Shown: positions 45,048-57,826, numbered from the stretch's first letter. The stretch is 64,000 bases of DNA from Laccaria trichodermophora (GCA_018417955.1 JACTVC010000010.1:247611-311610); one strand, 5' to 3'. Numbers and translations are program-made. Notes: generated from the letters alone by a model not told the origin.

Positions 45048-46977
45048 ATTATCACAAAGGACTATTGCCGGACAATCAAAGCGAGTTACTTCAACCTGCT
45101 ACATTCATTTACATTGACTTCGTTTAGACCTGTTATATCTTGTAGCCTTCCACATGTGTTTCCCCTCGACGCCGTGCCAAAGCAGGGTAACATCGATGGG
45201 GACGAGGGACACTCGAACGTGTCCCTCCCTCTGTAGAAAAAAAAAGGTGCTGGACCAAGAGAACACCAAGCTGGGAGAAGTATTTGGTTGTCTTCAGCAT
45301 TGCTCTACTAGAAGAATGGGGCCAATGGGAAGCCAACCAACTAGAAACTTAGTATCAGCAATTGATGAAAATGTGAATAGGATCGAAACCTCACGCACTC
45401 CTCTAGTACATCATGGATGAATTGATGACGTCCGTACAGAGACGGTTGCAGTCAAAAAGGCCATTGATACTTCCAACCATGGCGAGGGCAAATTCAGAGG
45501 AGAAGCCGAGTCATTTACATTATCGGGAAAATATGTCCCACAGGTATTTCTGAGCGATGCGCTTGTTCTCATCAATTGTGACGGCGACAACTGCAGAACT
45601 CGATCTGCTGGGGCGTGAACCTCTTGCCGCTGGTCACAAGTTGCCTTCCAATGTCCTCAGCAACAGCAGTGGTGCCATCAAGACTGAGAATTAGTCCGCC
45701 CTCAAGGCTTAAGCTGGCTCTCGGCCCTTTCGACTTCAACTTAGGAGAGATGCTCACCCTTGTCCGGCTCTACTCCTTGAGAGTAAAGTGGATAAGGTCC
45801 TCCAAGTTCATCGAGTCCTCCGAGACGAGGTAGATACCCCAATGTCAGGTGTTAGAGTATGATGCGGAGAAAGACGGCGAGGTCGTTCTCGGAGACGATG
45901 TGACAGTGGGAGAGAGTTGAGGACAGATGACTAGCGAGTGACCTCAGACTACACTCACTATATACCCCTTCCATGTACCATACTTGCCTGACTCGCTTGT
46001 AGTCTGTACTGTGTACATAGCGTCAACGCGTGAAGTATACATAGGTTGATAACAAGTTGTTAGTCGCCAGCACCAGTTGCTGCCATGCCCTTGATGCGCT
46101 TACATCGATCGGCGAATTTATTCAGTGTGAAGCCATCAAATTTACGGATCTATTTTGTTCTGCTGTCCATGCTTTCCCGTCGTCGCAGCCAACGACGAGC
46201 ACGGCAGTTCACTTGTTTGCCACCATTCCTTTCGTTTTTTTTCATGTGGATACTATTTAACATTATGTGAATCTATATCAAAAATTCTTTTGATTGCTCT
46301 TTCCATAGTAATTTTGAGGGGGAATGGTGACAAGAGGGTGTTGCTCAACGTTGAACACGACGACAAGGACAGCAGTACGATCAACAGATCACGAAAAAGG
46401 TCACATCTTGTCACAGGAATTTAGAATTTGATCACATTCTGGTTGCCGTAACCTGTTGCGGAACGATTCTAATTATAACTGTCACCTGAAACAAGGGACG
46501 ATCGGACACCTAAGCGAAGAGATTGACAGATGCAAGGACAAATTAATCATTTTTGACTATTGTTTGTTGATAAGATGGACTCATTATAAGATTTTTAGTC
46601 CGACAACCAATTCTGCCGAGGGCCAAATCTTATTGTCGTATTTTTAAATTTCCATCAAAATTTATTATAATTGTGTTTGATTCCTTCGAAAAGTTGACAA
46701 AGCTTAGGACAAACAAAAAGTATGTAGCCTAATATATCATACTTTCATAGCTTCTTACAGGTACAAAATCCGTATATAGAACATATTATTGAACAATTTC
46801 AAAATTCGTATTGAAGCCATACTTGGAAAATGGTCCGCGTAAATATACAACAACATATATATAATCTGACATCAAATCTGTCAAAAAGACAAAGCAAATG
46901 TCAGATTTGGAGTATTTCCAGGAAACGAAGCGAATATCCCAGTGAAAGGGCCACTCACGGGATAATCACAGGCCCAA
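45048..46977. other. Intergenic region with a relic of a third membrane-protein copy
   Basis: At about 45,930-46,005 the sequence AGCGAGTGACCTCAGACTAC through TGACTCGCTTGTAG repeats the 3-prime flank of copy 1 (42,945-43,020). The DNA before it (45,420-45,900) has short ORFs with no family signature. The rest is AT-rich without a recognisable gene. Confidence 0.45.
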
Positions 46978-47650
46978 TCACTGGTCGTCGAGGTCATTGT
47001 CCGGGGAAGTGCGCACCTTTGAGTTTTTCTTACGCGATCTCCGGGATTGCTGAACGGTCCGTTTCAGCTCAAGCTTCACAAAGTCAGCGATGGCCCAATT
47101 ATCTTTGAACCGCTTTAGCAATGGAAATTTTTCGAGTGCCTGCAGCTTTGTTAGTCGCATTGACTCAACTTCAGCTAAATCACCTTTTCATAAACGGTAT
47201 CTAAATCAGCGCTGGATTGTCGCCTAAAGGAAAGGCTGGTCTCTAGGTGGTTGGCAACCAATCGTGAGATTAGATCCTAAGTGAGGATCAGCGAGGCTTT
47301 GAACGTCAATAAAAGTTAGGATTTACTTGTACATCTGCAAATTGTTTGTCGTCGACTCTCATCTCAACTTGAAGGTTGTAAGCTCGGGACACTTCCCCTC
47401 GCGGTTTTAACATCAGAATTGGGCGGTATGATGTACTACTTGATGACTCGGCTGTTTCGGGCTCGGCCGGATCCGTGACATCATAATGATCAATGAAAGT
47501 GTATGCAGATCTTAAAGTATTTGGCGGAGGGGTGAGCAAGCGCTCAGGGGAAAATATGGACCTTGTGGTTGGACGCGAGTGGTAACGTTGGACGCGATGG
47601 GGAGGCATTAGAGGAGTTCGAGCGAAGAAGTCGCAGCTTATCAAGTCCAT
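46978..47650 (-). CDS. Unknown protein, FP-L/DNWA family, member 1
   Basis: Three exons (47650-47327, 47276-47184, 47139-46978) give 192 residues. The C-terminal domain reads LEKFPLLKRFKDNWAIADFV followed by a basic tail (QQSRRSRKKNSK). The gene at the right window edge has the same arrangement, FPTLARYEDNWATLDFI, and the same 93-nt penultimate exon, so they are paralogues. The N-terminus is Pro/Ser-rich. Family not recognised; a basic tail after a short helical domain would fit a nucleic-acid-associated protein. It is divergent from the next gene with only 59 bp between start codons. Confidence 0.7.
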
Positions 47651-47709
47651 AGGTTGTCATTGTTCTCCCGTCGTTATACAAGAACAAGAAACACTACAAT
47701 AGTTGGGAC
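47651..47709. promoter_or_regulatory. 59-bp bidirectional promoter
   Basis: The start codons of two divergent genes are separated by only 59 bp, so their core promoters and probably 5-prime leaders overlap. Confidence 0.5.
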
Positions 47710-48562
47710 ATGGTCGCCGTTGCTATGGAAAGTAAGCTTTTAAAGAGTCAGTCGACGGCAACGCCCTCATTGACTTTTAATGCCAGACCTAACGATTGAA
47801 CACGCCGAGCGTATCTTACAACGAGATATTATCGCGCCAACCGCTCTCAAAAAGTTTCGCAGGGATATCCTGAAGTCTTTGTGTCAAAAGTTCCAACTAT
47901 CTGTCTCCTCCACTGCCAAAAGAAACCGCGCGGAGCCTACCAAAACCGACTACGAGAATGCTCTAATAAATTTTGTGAGATAACGCTGCAAGACAGATGC
48001 GCTGAAATAAACTTACTCCAATTTCAGGTGTTGGGTACGCATGGAGATAGTCAAGCCGATATTGAGATGGGTATTGAGACGGTGGCGGTCGATATGCGGA
48101 GCCTGCCTTTAGAACCTCTCCCGGTGAACAAAGACGAAGCTGCAGCTGAAGTTCGCGAAAAACTGCGAAGTGTTCCTGAAGTTCCCCGTCGCATACTCCG
48201 CGTACGACGCTTTGAAGGTCCAAAAGACTGGTGTCACAGACAAGAGATTGATGTCGAGTGCAATGACAACGGAGACCTCGACCTCTTCACAGTCCTTCAA
48301 AAGCTTCGCATGAACGGAAAAGTCGTCGTAAGAGTGATAAGCTGAAATCTTCACCTTGCTAAGGAAGGGCCTTTATAGGTTTTGGATCCACGGAAGCTGC
48401 GGCCGTTTCTTGAGTACAAGGCGAACATACTTGAAGCTGACGACATTGACTTGCTCTTCAAAGATGGCTACCTACGTGTAATCGGTGAGTAGACATCAAC
48501 CAACAAGATGCCAATGATACGACTCATCTCATTATCTAGTTCAATCAGAAAAGCATCCCTGA
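47710..48562 (+). CDS. Conserved-looking hypothetical protein
   Basis: Five exons (47710-47731, 47787-47974, 48028-48327, 48379-48484, 48540-48562) give 212 residues. The N-terminus is helical and charged (IEHAERILQRDIIAPTALKK), the middle has an acidic stretch, and the C-terminus reads LEYKANILEADDIDLLFKDG and ends VQSEKHP. All introns are canonical and 51-55 bp. No domain recognised. The chain of short exons and lack of low complexity argue for a real gene. Confidence 0.7.
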
Positions 48563-49023
48563 CGGGTTTTCCTTGAGTATTGCAAACTCCCCGTACGGCC
48601 TCAGGCTCGCCGATTACAATTGACTATTGACTGGGCCATTACCGGTTGAACACTCATCTTTTGTATATTCGTTCTAAAACTATAGCTACATATGTACTAC
48701 GAACGTATTGGTTCCCCAGTGTTATGGTGAGTGAGTGGTTGTGGGAGGAAAAGAGGCAACAGCAATGCGCCGAGCTGGCTTCGACAACGGCCACTTTAGG
48801 GCAGCCTGACATCTTTTCACGTGATCTTCGTAAGGCTACCCTAAAGTCACTCAAGCCGAACCACACAAACACACTCTCCCGCTCACGGGAATTCGGGGAG
48901 AACTAGGTGTTGCACCTGCAATTGAACGAGCATTCGGAATGTACTAAATCATGTCGTTATAGAATATATACACAGAGTAGACTAGAAGCGTAAGAAACGA
49001 TCATTTCAGCACTTGGGAACTCC
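48563..49023. other. Convergent intergenic region with a mini hairpin
   Basis: An imperfect inverted repeat, ACTTTAGGGCAGCC (48793-48806) facing GGCTACCCTAAAGT (48834-48847), encloses TTTTCACGTGAT. A similar structure occurs at 58144-58195. Otherwise no feature. Confidence 0.45.
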
Positions 49024-51617
49024 CTAGATCATCCCCGTCACCAAGGCTAGCTGGTCGGATTGCATGATAGGTGGTTCGTAATTCTTGAGCCGCGGAAGTG
49101 GTTTTTTTGGATCTTTTAACGCACATCGACCATTATTGTACTTCGCGACCTTCAGAAGTTCACCGCGAAGCTGACCGCTAAGTGGCACAACGAGTTCCCC
49201 CTCCATCGTTGGATGGAGGGGCAGCAGATATTGGAATGGTATTTCCGGGGTTTTGAAGTTGATTGAGACCTTCGCAATACTGCCACCAATTGCGGACAAG
49301 AATTGCGCATACTTGCCATGGTAAATCCCCCCTTCATACCGTTTTGATGGATCATGTACTATCAATCTGAATTTGTACTTTTTGAAGGTTTCATCGGCCA
49401 ACCAATACGGAACTGCCTCTGGAGGCGTCTCGTCCCCCTCATCCTGGTTTTGCCGAGGTGTTCTTGACGAAGGGTCCCATGCTGGACTTCCTGGTATATC
49501 TCTGGGGAGTGGAAGAGGAGTCGAGCATATGAGAGATGACGGTCCTGCTTCTTTAACGGTGGGAGCTGTCAATTGGGAGATGTTGCGAAGTCCAGACAGC
49601 GGCCCCGAAAGCATATCGTTTTTCTGGCTGCGAAAGCTATGAGTTAATTAAATCAAGATGAAAGATGAACTTACAGAATGCGTAAATGGATGAGAGGAAA
49701 ACATTCAACTCTCATTGTGGATATAGCTGTAGCATTCAGCTCAACCTGTGCGTCTCCTTGCGGGGTCGTAGACTTGATTCTTCCGTGGTAACCTTTAAAA
49801 TTCCCGTGAACCACGCCTACTTCTTTGCCTTCATATCGGCGGTTGGGATTTTCGTTTATTCTGACTTTCCGGCCTTCATCGGGATCCTGCTTCCTTTTTT
49901 TGTTGATCGTTTTGACGATTGCGTACTGCCTGTTTGGGGGTGGGGGTGGTATTGGACGTATTGTTGTCCACACAAATGGCGATGAATAAAATTTGACCTT
50001 TGAACACGATGTCCAAACCTAAACAGGGTATAAGCTATAAGTAAGGACCTCTCGACCCGTAAACATTACCTGTTTGTCCTGCGAAATGTTGACAACGGAA
50101 ATTTTTGGGTCGCCTTCAGTTCCAGATTCAACAGCCGTTACCCATCCTATAAACCCGGGATTCGGGTCTGTCATAATCTGGACCTCATCCCCAATCTGGA
50201 AGTTTCTTCGTAGATAGGGCATCAAAATCCCCTGAGTGACGCCCTGTGTGGGTATAGTGACCTGAACTTCCAAGCCGTCAATTGCTTCGACTTCTCCCAA
50301 TAATCCCTGATACTCTCCAACGAGAATCTTAACCTGATCTCCGAACCGGAGACACTCTAGCATGATTTTCTCCCGAGTTTTAGTCAGAACTTTCTCTGGA
50401 ACATCGTAAGAAGGCTTGAACATCTCCAGTTCAGCGATGGTAGGCATTGCCTCTGCTGGGATGTAAGAGTTTGTGTCGAGTTCGTGGAGCAGTAGATGAC
50501 CACATTCGCAATAGACTTGTTTGCGACCTTTTGGGTCCGTGATCTGGAACCGCCAATTTCTTGCAGAAACGCTGCTAGGCCCGAGAAGGTGTCCCACTTC
50601 AAACGCATTCATTAACTTCTGTGGAGGGCGTCCAGAGGTTTTCTTGTTTTCAGTAAAGTTGTGCCGAGGGACAACAGCGACGTCGATCAGGAGAGACCGC
50701 TCGTCAACATATCGTATCAGGGCGATATCGCCTTTGTATAGTCTCGGACGCCGCAATCTGACCCAATGGTGTAGCGTTGGAGTGTAGGTGTTCCCTTCGG
50801 TCAAACACTCCAGGTAGTTATCACCAGGTACGGGTTTCGTGTTGTTGGGAGTAACATGGGGGACATGAGCGAGCATTCTTTTGGCATCCTCTATTGAAGG
50901 CGCTTCAATGAAAACTCGCCCCGGAAGGGTCGCACGTCCAAACGCAGATAATGCTCCTGTTGCGGGGATTTCGTCATGTAGTGCCCACTTCATGATGTTG
51001 AACACAGTAATTTCCTCGTAACCGACCTGCTGACGCGCTTGTTACTCGTCCGCGCTGTATGAAAGAATCACGCACTTTGCACGGTACCTCCCACAAATTC
51101 TCGTTATCATAAATTGCCCTGGGTTCAGGAGAAGATCGGTCTACTGCGATAGGCGTAGAGGTCGTTGCACGTTTGTGAGCACGCTGGACGAATGAATGCC
51201 ATTTTGAGTCCACTCCAGACTCGTCTTCACGAAATGCCTTCGCCAACAGCGTATGGGTGATCAGCGAATCACCAGCATCCTCGGACTCGGACTCCAACTC
51301 GTTATCGTCGATCAACGGGTCTACATGAGTGCGTGAGACTCAAAACGAAAAGCTTGGATGCACACGCACCCAAGTTATCATCGAATTCATCTTCACATTC
51401 CTCGGCGTCGGTCTCTGCGGCTTCCACATCAACAAAGCAGTTCACGCGCAAGTCCGGATCCTGGGGAGACGATGAGCCTTAGAATTCCTCGGCATAGCAG
51501 AACGATACAAACTTCGCGCGCGCGTTTTTTGCCTTTACTTTTGGACGAAGAGCTCTGATTTGATTCTAGTAAGACTAAGTTGGGAGCACAACTGTTGATA
51601 CCTACTACTATAGACAT
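49024..51617 (-). CDS. Divergent Spt5-like protein with NGN and KOW modules
   Basis: Six exons (51617-51513, 51460-51370, 51320-51076, 51026-50070, 50018-49675, 49636-49024) give 784 residues; the last intron is only 38 bp. An acidic N-terminus (DDNELESESEDAGD) precedes an NGN-like domain starting LWEVPCKVGYEEITVFNIMK near residue 141 and RVFIEAPSIEDAKRML. KOW-type motifs follow: LYKGDIALIRYVDE, RFGDQVKILVGEYQGLLGEV, IGDEVQIMTDPNPGFIGWV and YEGKEVGVVHGNFKGYHGRI. Spt5 travels with RNA polymerase II. This protein lacks the C-terminal repeat region of true Spt5, and spacing differs, so it is best seen as a lineage-specific paralogue of uncertain role. Expanded Spt5-like families exist in agarics, from memory. 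Confidence 0.78.
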
Positions 51618-51752
51618 AACGACTTCTGCTAATGCGTTTGAGAAAAAGAAAACAGAAAACAAGCGATCAGGGTTTGAGGCATCAGTGTTGAGGGCAGGTT
51701 CACAAAGGGTCACGTGACGTTGACCTTCGCAATTCTCCACTCAACCATGGGA

Positions 51753-53362
51753 CTACAAACCTCTAGGAAGATGCGTCAAGTATTTAGTAATAAATTTAGA
51801 TAGTGTGTCCTTCGAAATAGTCGCTATGAGGACCTGCGTGAATAAGGACAGGATAATGATCAAGAGAAACTGCCATATCCCAATAGACGTTAATCGAGGG
51901 GGCGGAACCGGGCGTTCTACACCCTGTTCTTCGTCAGGCTAAAACAAAGATAAGTGATAATGGATCAAAAGTTAATGAATGGACGTGCCCCAACTGTGCG
52001 CCAAATTTTAATGTCGACGTCGATATCTGTTGAACCCGTGGCCAAAAGACAATGATTTCCGATGGAGTGAGCCTATCATCAATCGTTTAGCGTAAAACTA
52101 ATTTCTGATTTTGATCAACCAACTTCGACAATCTGAACAAGGCCCGCTGAAGAATGACAGTTTCAGAAAATAGCGCTTGAGAGTAAGGCACGGCGTACAT
52201 GGTGCATGACGGAGCGCAGCGCAGAACAGGCCTGTATTAATGTTGAAGAGTCGAGGGGAGCCGTCATCACTACCAACCATAACCAAAACACCTCCCAAAG
52301 CTGAAGCGACAACTAGGGGGACGTTGGTATGGATTGGGTGTTGGAAAGATCTTGTTGGGCGGAGTGGTGGGATTGAGTAAACATCGACCCCATCAACTAG
52401 GTTAGACACGATGAGAGACCGATTGTCGGCAGCGACAATCGCGTGGCCACTGCAGAGAAGTTACAAAATTGAAACGAAGGGAGAGTACAGGCTGAGCTTA
52501 CATTCGAGTAGGGAGTTGACGTCTCCATTGCAGGGCCCAAGGCTCAATCTTGTAGCTGAGTCTAATGAAAGGTCACCATTCGATCGTTGAAACTGGTGAA
52601 AGAAACGCACACTTCATGGGACTCCAGGTAACAGATCAAGATATTCTGACCTTTGTCGTAGAAGGAAATACTCCTGGCAATAAACGGCCTCGCTGGAACG
52701 CAGGCTATGTTCGTGACGAGTCCTAGCGTTCGTCAGTGAAAGGATAAGGGTCGTAATGCTACAGAACTGATACCTTGAGGATCAAGGTCCCATACCTTGA
52801 CACATCCATCCCCTGCAGTTGCAAGTCGGCTCTGTTGAGGGTCATATGCGACATCTTCAATCCTGCCATCATGTGCGTCAGTGCCGGAGGCGTATTCATA
52901 TTTGAGCTGTTGGTGAGCGTCAGCTTAAGTGAGTGAGAAGGAACAGAGTACGGTTTGGGTACTTCTGGAATTGGCTGATGGTAAACGAACAATGTCCCAT
53001 CGCAGCATCCGAATGCAAACATCGCCGTTGGGTGATCAGCTGGAGGGGCCCACACAGCCGCGCAAACAGGACCGTTGAATACCACTGATATAACTTGAGC
53101 TTCCTGGCCGCATTGCAAGTCCCACACAACCAGAAGTCCGTCATCCCCTGCTCCACTCAAGTCAGTGAGTAGTACACGAATAAAGAAAATTTACAACCTC
53201 CGCTTAGGAGACGAGTGCCATCAGAGCTAATCCGTATGGTATTGAGGGGTTTGGTGTGCCGCACGAGGGTATGTTTGTGTTCAAACTAGACAGAGAGACG
53301 TGAGACGCGTAGAGGCAGTTCTGAGCAAGGCCTCGCACCTTGGGCAATGAGGCGAAATTCAT
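51753..53362 (-). CDS. Tail-anchored WD40 protein, paralogue A (full-length)
   Basis: Ten exons (53362-53339, 53285-53198, 53150-52963, 52906-52774, 52722-52611, 52561-52502, 52449-52199, 52146-52124, 52072-51995, 51938-51753) give 380 residues. WD-type repeats include LVRHTKPLNTIRISSDGTRL, GDDGLLVVWDL, LATAGDGCVKVWDL and CLLATGSTDIDVDIKIWRT. After the propeller a Pro-rich linker (ERPVPPPRLTS) leads to a transmembrane helix, IGIWQFLLIIILSLFTQVLI, about residues 338-358, and a short tail. The topology recalls Sec12, but the hydrophobic segment and repeats do not match it closely. Two paralogues follow at 54.0 and 58.7 kb. Confidence 0.8.
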
Positions 53363-54046
53363 CTGAAACTATATTTATTTGAGCGCGTCTGACGCTTTAA
53401 AGATATATACCCAGAATAACAATAGACACGCGCATGTCAAGATGAGCAGGAATGATCTATGACAATGAACTATTTTTTGTCTCCGTTCTCGGTGTCCTTG
53501 ATTGACGACGGAAGGGGTGTTGTTATGCCATTGGATCGCCGGTACTCGTATCGATCATTTGCTTTTTGTTTTCAGCTTTGTTATTCCCTTTCGCTCTTTA
53601 TTATTTATACTACTACATACTCGAACATTACTAAATTAGCGGATGGCGGGAAGGGATTCTACGAAAGAGTAAGGGGGAGGGAGTGAGTGAGTGAGTGAGT
53701 GAGCGGGCGTGAGTGAGTGAGTGAGTGGGAGTGAGTGGAAAGAAAACCAGACCAGTGTGAGAACATAGTATATCCAGTCAGGTTTAGGGCAGCCTTACAA
53801 TTTTCGGACCGAAAATTCTAAAGCCGCCGCTTTATTACGAGAAGATGATGACACTTCCAAAATAATGCAAAATAAATGGGAAAACGACCAGATCCTTGAG
53901 GTAAGTTATGTACTTCTCAAATCTCGCGAAAAAATCCAGGACTTTAGTAATACTAGTATTAGTAGGGCATTCTTGATATTTATATGAACGGTACGCATTG
54001 AGTTGTCAATATATATACGTATATCTACAAATGCATCTCAACCGAG
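53363..54046. other. Intergenic region with GAGTGAGT microsatellite
   Basis: Repeated GAGT units lie at about 53,680-53,735. TTTAGGGCAGCC near 53,784 matches one arm of the mini hairpin at 48,793. Nothing else recognised. Confidence 0.5.
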
Positions 54047-55064
54047 CTACAATAAAAACTTATACGCGTATAATAAAGCAAGAATAAAGATTGAAAAGGA
54101 GGTAACCTGACTACGGCTACAGGTAGCGTAAAGAATAGCGTAAAGAAAGCATCTGAAAGGAAAAAACAAGAAAAACCGGCCATAGCTATAGCCAGGTGAC
54201 CGCTCAGCAGCTTCGATGTCTTCGTAGGACGGTGGTTCGGTGCCTCCCTTCCCATCATTCTGGCTGGCTTGCTGGATCCCTCTACCTCCAGCGGCGGGGC
54301 GGGATTGCTCAACCTGTCACACAGTTCAATAAAAGCAATGAAATAGCAGAAGAACCACAGACCGGCCCTGGGCTCACCCGGTGAATTTCGATAACACCTA
54401 GCTCGGGTGCGGCTCTGATGAGCATGTAGCTGCCACCTCGATTAGCATGTACATCGGGAAACGACTCATTTGTAGGCGCATGACCAAAGTAACCATAACG
54501 GCCTATAACATATATGTTAATGAATGGTAGGTCAAGACGATGAAGAAAGCTTACGTCGTTGTTGATCACAATAGAAGATATAGTTGAAGATACGTTCATT
54601 GGCTTCTTTATCGTCAAGAACAAGAATTTCATGGAATGTATTCTAAATGGGAAATGGTTAGATCACGGCGAAATTACGACTGACAACATACCTCCGACAA
54701 GCGGCGGCAAAAAACGTGAAGCTCTCCATCTCCCATTCCACATACGAAGCCCTTCGTGAACAGGTCCATGCGAAGCGGCGTCCAGAAGGCAGGACGATTT
54801 AAGTTGGGTGAGTTGGTAATGACCTGATGCGTTCGGAGTTTGAGGTCCCAAACGATGACACCATCCTCAGCTAAATCAGGGATTAGGGGACAAATTTAAT
54901 TTCAAGAGGACATCTCACCAGTGCTAAGCAAGAATGATTGGTCATCGTCAAGGCTGAGCCATCTGATCTTGCGCGTATGACGGACGAGCTTCTCGACAGA
55001 GTGAACCTACGAGGCAATAAGGGCTAGAAGGATCAGAAGAAATCATGCTACTCACGAGGTTCAT
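54047..55064 (-). CDS. Tail-anchored WD40 protein, paralogue B (shortened)
   Basis: Six exons (55064-55056, 55006-54919, 54870-54692, 54642-54555, 54502-54378, 54313-54047) give 251 residues. Exon 2 is 88 nt, as in A and C, and encodes LVRHTRKIRWLSLDDDQSFL; exon 3 opens EDGVIVWDLKLRTHQV. Only two or three repeats remain. The C-terminal part has a PPSY motif (a WW-domain ligand) before two hydrophobic stretches, ending SFSIFILALLYAYKFLL. Upstream minus-strand exon-like pieces at 55,200-55,370 may extend the gene, but no frame-consistent join was found. Confidence 0.65.
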
Positions 55065-55987
55065 TATATTAGAGATGAGATTTGAAAGTTAGGAACTGAG
55101 GATGTAATTCATGTCTAGCAACATTGGTATTTAACTCAGTTCGATGAGGCGAACAATAGATAGAACTGTCCAGTCCGGCAATCATGAAATACCCATTTTC
55201 AAGGGATCAACACGTACTTTAGAACTGACCAACATCGACCTGAATGTCTCAACGGGGGTCCGGAAACTAAAAAGACAATAAATTAAAAAATTTGCTAGAG
55301 GTCTGGTTGAAGACTCACCGTGAAAAATGCTGAATAGTTACACAGTCAGTTGCCCTGAACACCATGGCAACAGTACGAGTCGACGCGACTCACAAAAGCT
55401 CAAATGTCTACCCTACTGATATGCGCAATCAGCCGTGGTCGGGTGATCACTCTTCGTGTACTTACTCCACTTCAAAATGGAGAAAAGTTCCATTTCCATT
55501 CATACTTATCGCTTTTGTTTCCTTCGATCATTCTTGACTGGTACCTGACTATTCTACATTTGATTATATATACAAAGCATCTACGCGTAGTGAGTACAAC
55601 TAATGAAAGAGTGGAAGGAGGGGAGAATGATCGCGAGAAAGTACTAGTGGTATCGCAAGAACATAAGGTAAGTGGGAAGAAAGAAGACGCTTTTGCACTC
55701 GTCGTTGGTATATATACGGACGACTTCAGGGTTGTCGCGTCAAAACCACATGTGCTTTAGGAACTTGAGTGGGCGGAAATTGCCGACCCGAAGGACGTAC
55801 AATAATACCGCTCACCGGCTATTATAACACAGGTAAGTTCCTCAGAATTCAAAGGGCGATTAGAACCTCACCATTTGATAGATCGATAGCTGCCCGATGT
55901 AACTTGTGTTAAAAAATTCAGATAAGTGTTGGTAATACACGATGATATTATATATTACATGTATGTTAATACCTACTACTGAATGAG
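55065..55987. other. Intergenic region, possible lost exons
   Basis: On the minus strand an exon-like run MVFRATDCVTIQHFS (about 55,320-55,366) with a GTGAGT donor and a following FRTPVETFRSML could be a gene start or part of paralogue B. No complete model was obtained. Confidence 0.35.
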
Positions 55988-57826
55988 TTATAGTTCAACC
56001 CATGTCTTGCTTTCATGTGTAAGTCTGTTATATGGGGCCCAAACCGAGTAATTACCCCCCCCAGTTGAGAATTTGAACATGTTGAGACGGGGCAGCATAG
56101 CAGATGAATCCATTAAGTATGCGTGGATCATCGGGCTCCACGACAAATTAGGTTGCGAGTCCGTTGCTTTGATGGTAACACCCTCAAGATTCGGAAAGAT
56201 CTTGATCCAAGTAGAAAGAAAGCGCTAAAATGAAAAACTAAGTGGCTTTGAGTGAAATCGATTATGAGTCGCTTACCAACATCAAGGGATGAAAGGAGCG
56301 GAGGTTAATGTCGAGGCTCTTCGCCTGCGGAACGATTGGTTGCGGTGAAGGAGCACACTCACAAACATTTCCTGTCTCGCAGCAGTGGAGGATATGTTCC
56401 CTGAGACTGTATGGAAAATACAACTCAATGGTCAATCCCACAAAAGCCTGCGCCGACACTGATTTGAGGGGGTTTGCCAATGTCCGCATAGTGGAACAGA
56501 ATGTACGACCACGTGGATTGTACAATGATAAAGGCAGTCGGATCTGCAAGCGTTGCAGTGCAGGAGGATTATCGTGCACCCACGAGTGATGATTAGAGGT
56601 GAGCGAAATTCGTTCAAGGTGTGAAAGGAATAGCGATTTCGACGGAGAGTCCGGCATTTGGGACTTTAACCCGTAGGTACAGAGAGATGCCGACTGGAGT
56701 AGCGGATGTCGCACAAAGAATTTCCGAGGGAGATGAATACCGCACCGGGAAGTGATCAGAAAATGCACGTGAGTGAGAAGGGGGAGATCTAATGATCTCA
56801 TGAACTTGTTGAAAGCAGAACAAGTCGACTGATCCGAGAGGACGAGGCTGGTTACAGCTTTCCCTTGAAGTAGCCTCTCATACATTTTGGAGAGTGATTT
56901 AGTAACAGGAAATTCCATGGATAAGCCCAGATCGCGGATTCGGGAGATGGAATAGCTCAACCCGCGATGGTGGATATGGCTCTGTGGATGTGGCGGTTGA
57001 GATAATGCCTTGACGGGTGGTGAATCAAGGGCTCTTTCGATCTTGAAAGAGAATATGCCACCGGGTAGCGCTGTAATCGCGGAATAAATGGCGTTTGGGG
57101 TACGTCGATCACGTAGCAGAGCAAGGTCCAAGGGATTAAAGTAGATGTTGAAGAAGATGAGAGCCTTGAGCTGGCGTAAAATGTACAGGAGGAGATTCTT
57201 ATACTCGACAAGGTAGTAGAGGTCGCAGCAGAGGGTGATTCGGTTGACGAACGGATAAGCAGGTAACATGCAGAGGGCTGCTGCAGGTACGTCGCCTTGG
57301 AGAGTGATGTCGTCGACGTCGTCATCCCGGATGACGAAGCCATGATGCTTCAAATAAAATTGCGAAACGACTGAGCGTAATCGCCAGTTGCACTGCAGTA
57401 GCGGCAAGGCTTCCCGCAGTGTCACGTTTCGCAAGACGAGGAGAATGATTTCGTCGGGGAAGTCCATCAAGACCATGGTGTGTTGGGACATTTCTTTCGT
57501 CTCTGGCGTGCAGAATCTGGAAAATACGTCCTGAAATAATTGAAGAAATCAACGGGGAAGTCGATGGGATTCAAGCACAATTACTCACGACTTTTTGTCG
57601 CTTGGGCAACCCCCATGCGTCATTCACTTCGTCGCGAAGTCGTTTTCTTACTTGATTGACTGGTTTGAACAGAGTCCCAATGGAATCTGATATCTGTGAA
57701 TTTGACAATGAGTTAAATCCGAGTAACAAAAGCGTAGAACTCGCTTACCCCCTGAACCAAACCAGTTGGTAAAGATGACGTATGAGCTGAAAGGTTGAAG
57801 GTGCTTTGGATGGCGTAGTGAAACAT
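55988..57826 (-). CDS. F-box protein
   Basis: Four exons (57826-57749, 57693-57589, 57530-56277, 56224-55988) give 557 residues. An N-terminal basic pair, VRKRLRDE and LPKRQK, resembles a bipartite nuclear signal. An F-box follows at about residues 83-120: MDFPDEIILLVLRNVTLREA, then Leu-rich sequence with WRLRSVVSQFYLK. The rest is a leucine-rich, LRR-like substrate-recognition region. F-box proteins dock substrates to SCF ubiquitin ligases through Skp1; agaric genomes carry hundreds. All introns are phase 0. An extra in-frame exon (57963-57904, joining at 57844) could extend the N-terminus by 26 residues. Confidence 0.82.

Noticed and set aside
51753..53362. Identification of WD40 paralogue A as Sec12
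   Set aside because: Sec12 also has a propeller and a membrane anchor, but no specific Sec12 motif was seen, and two shortened paralogues nearby make an essential COPII factor unlikely.
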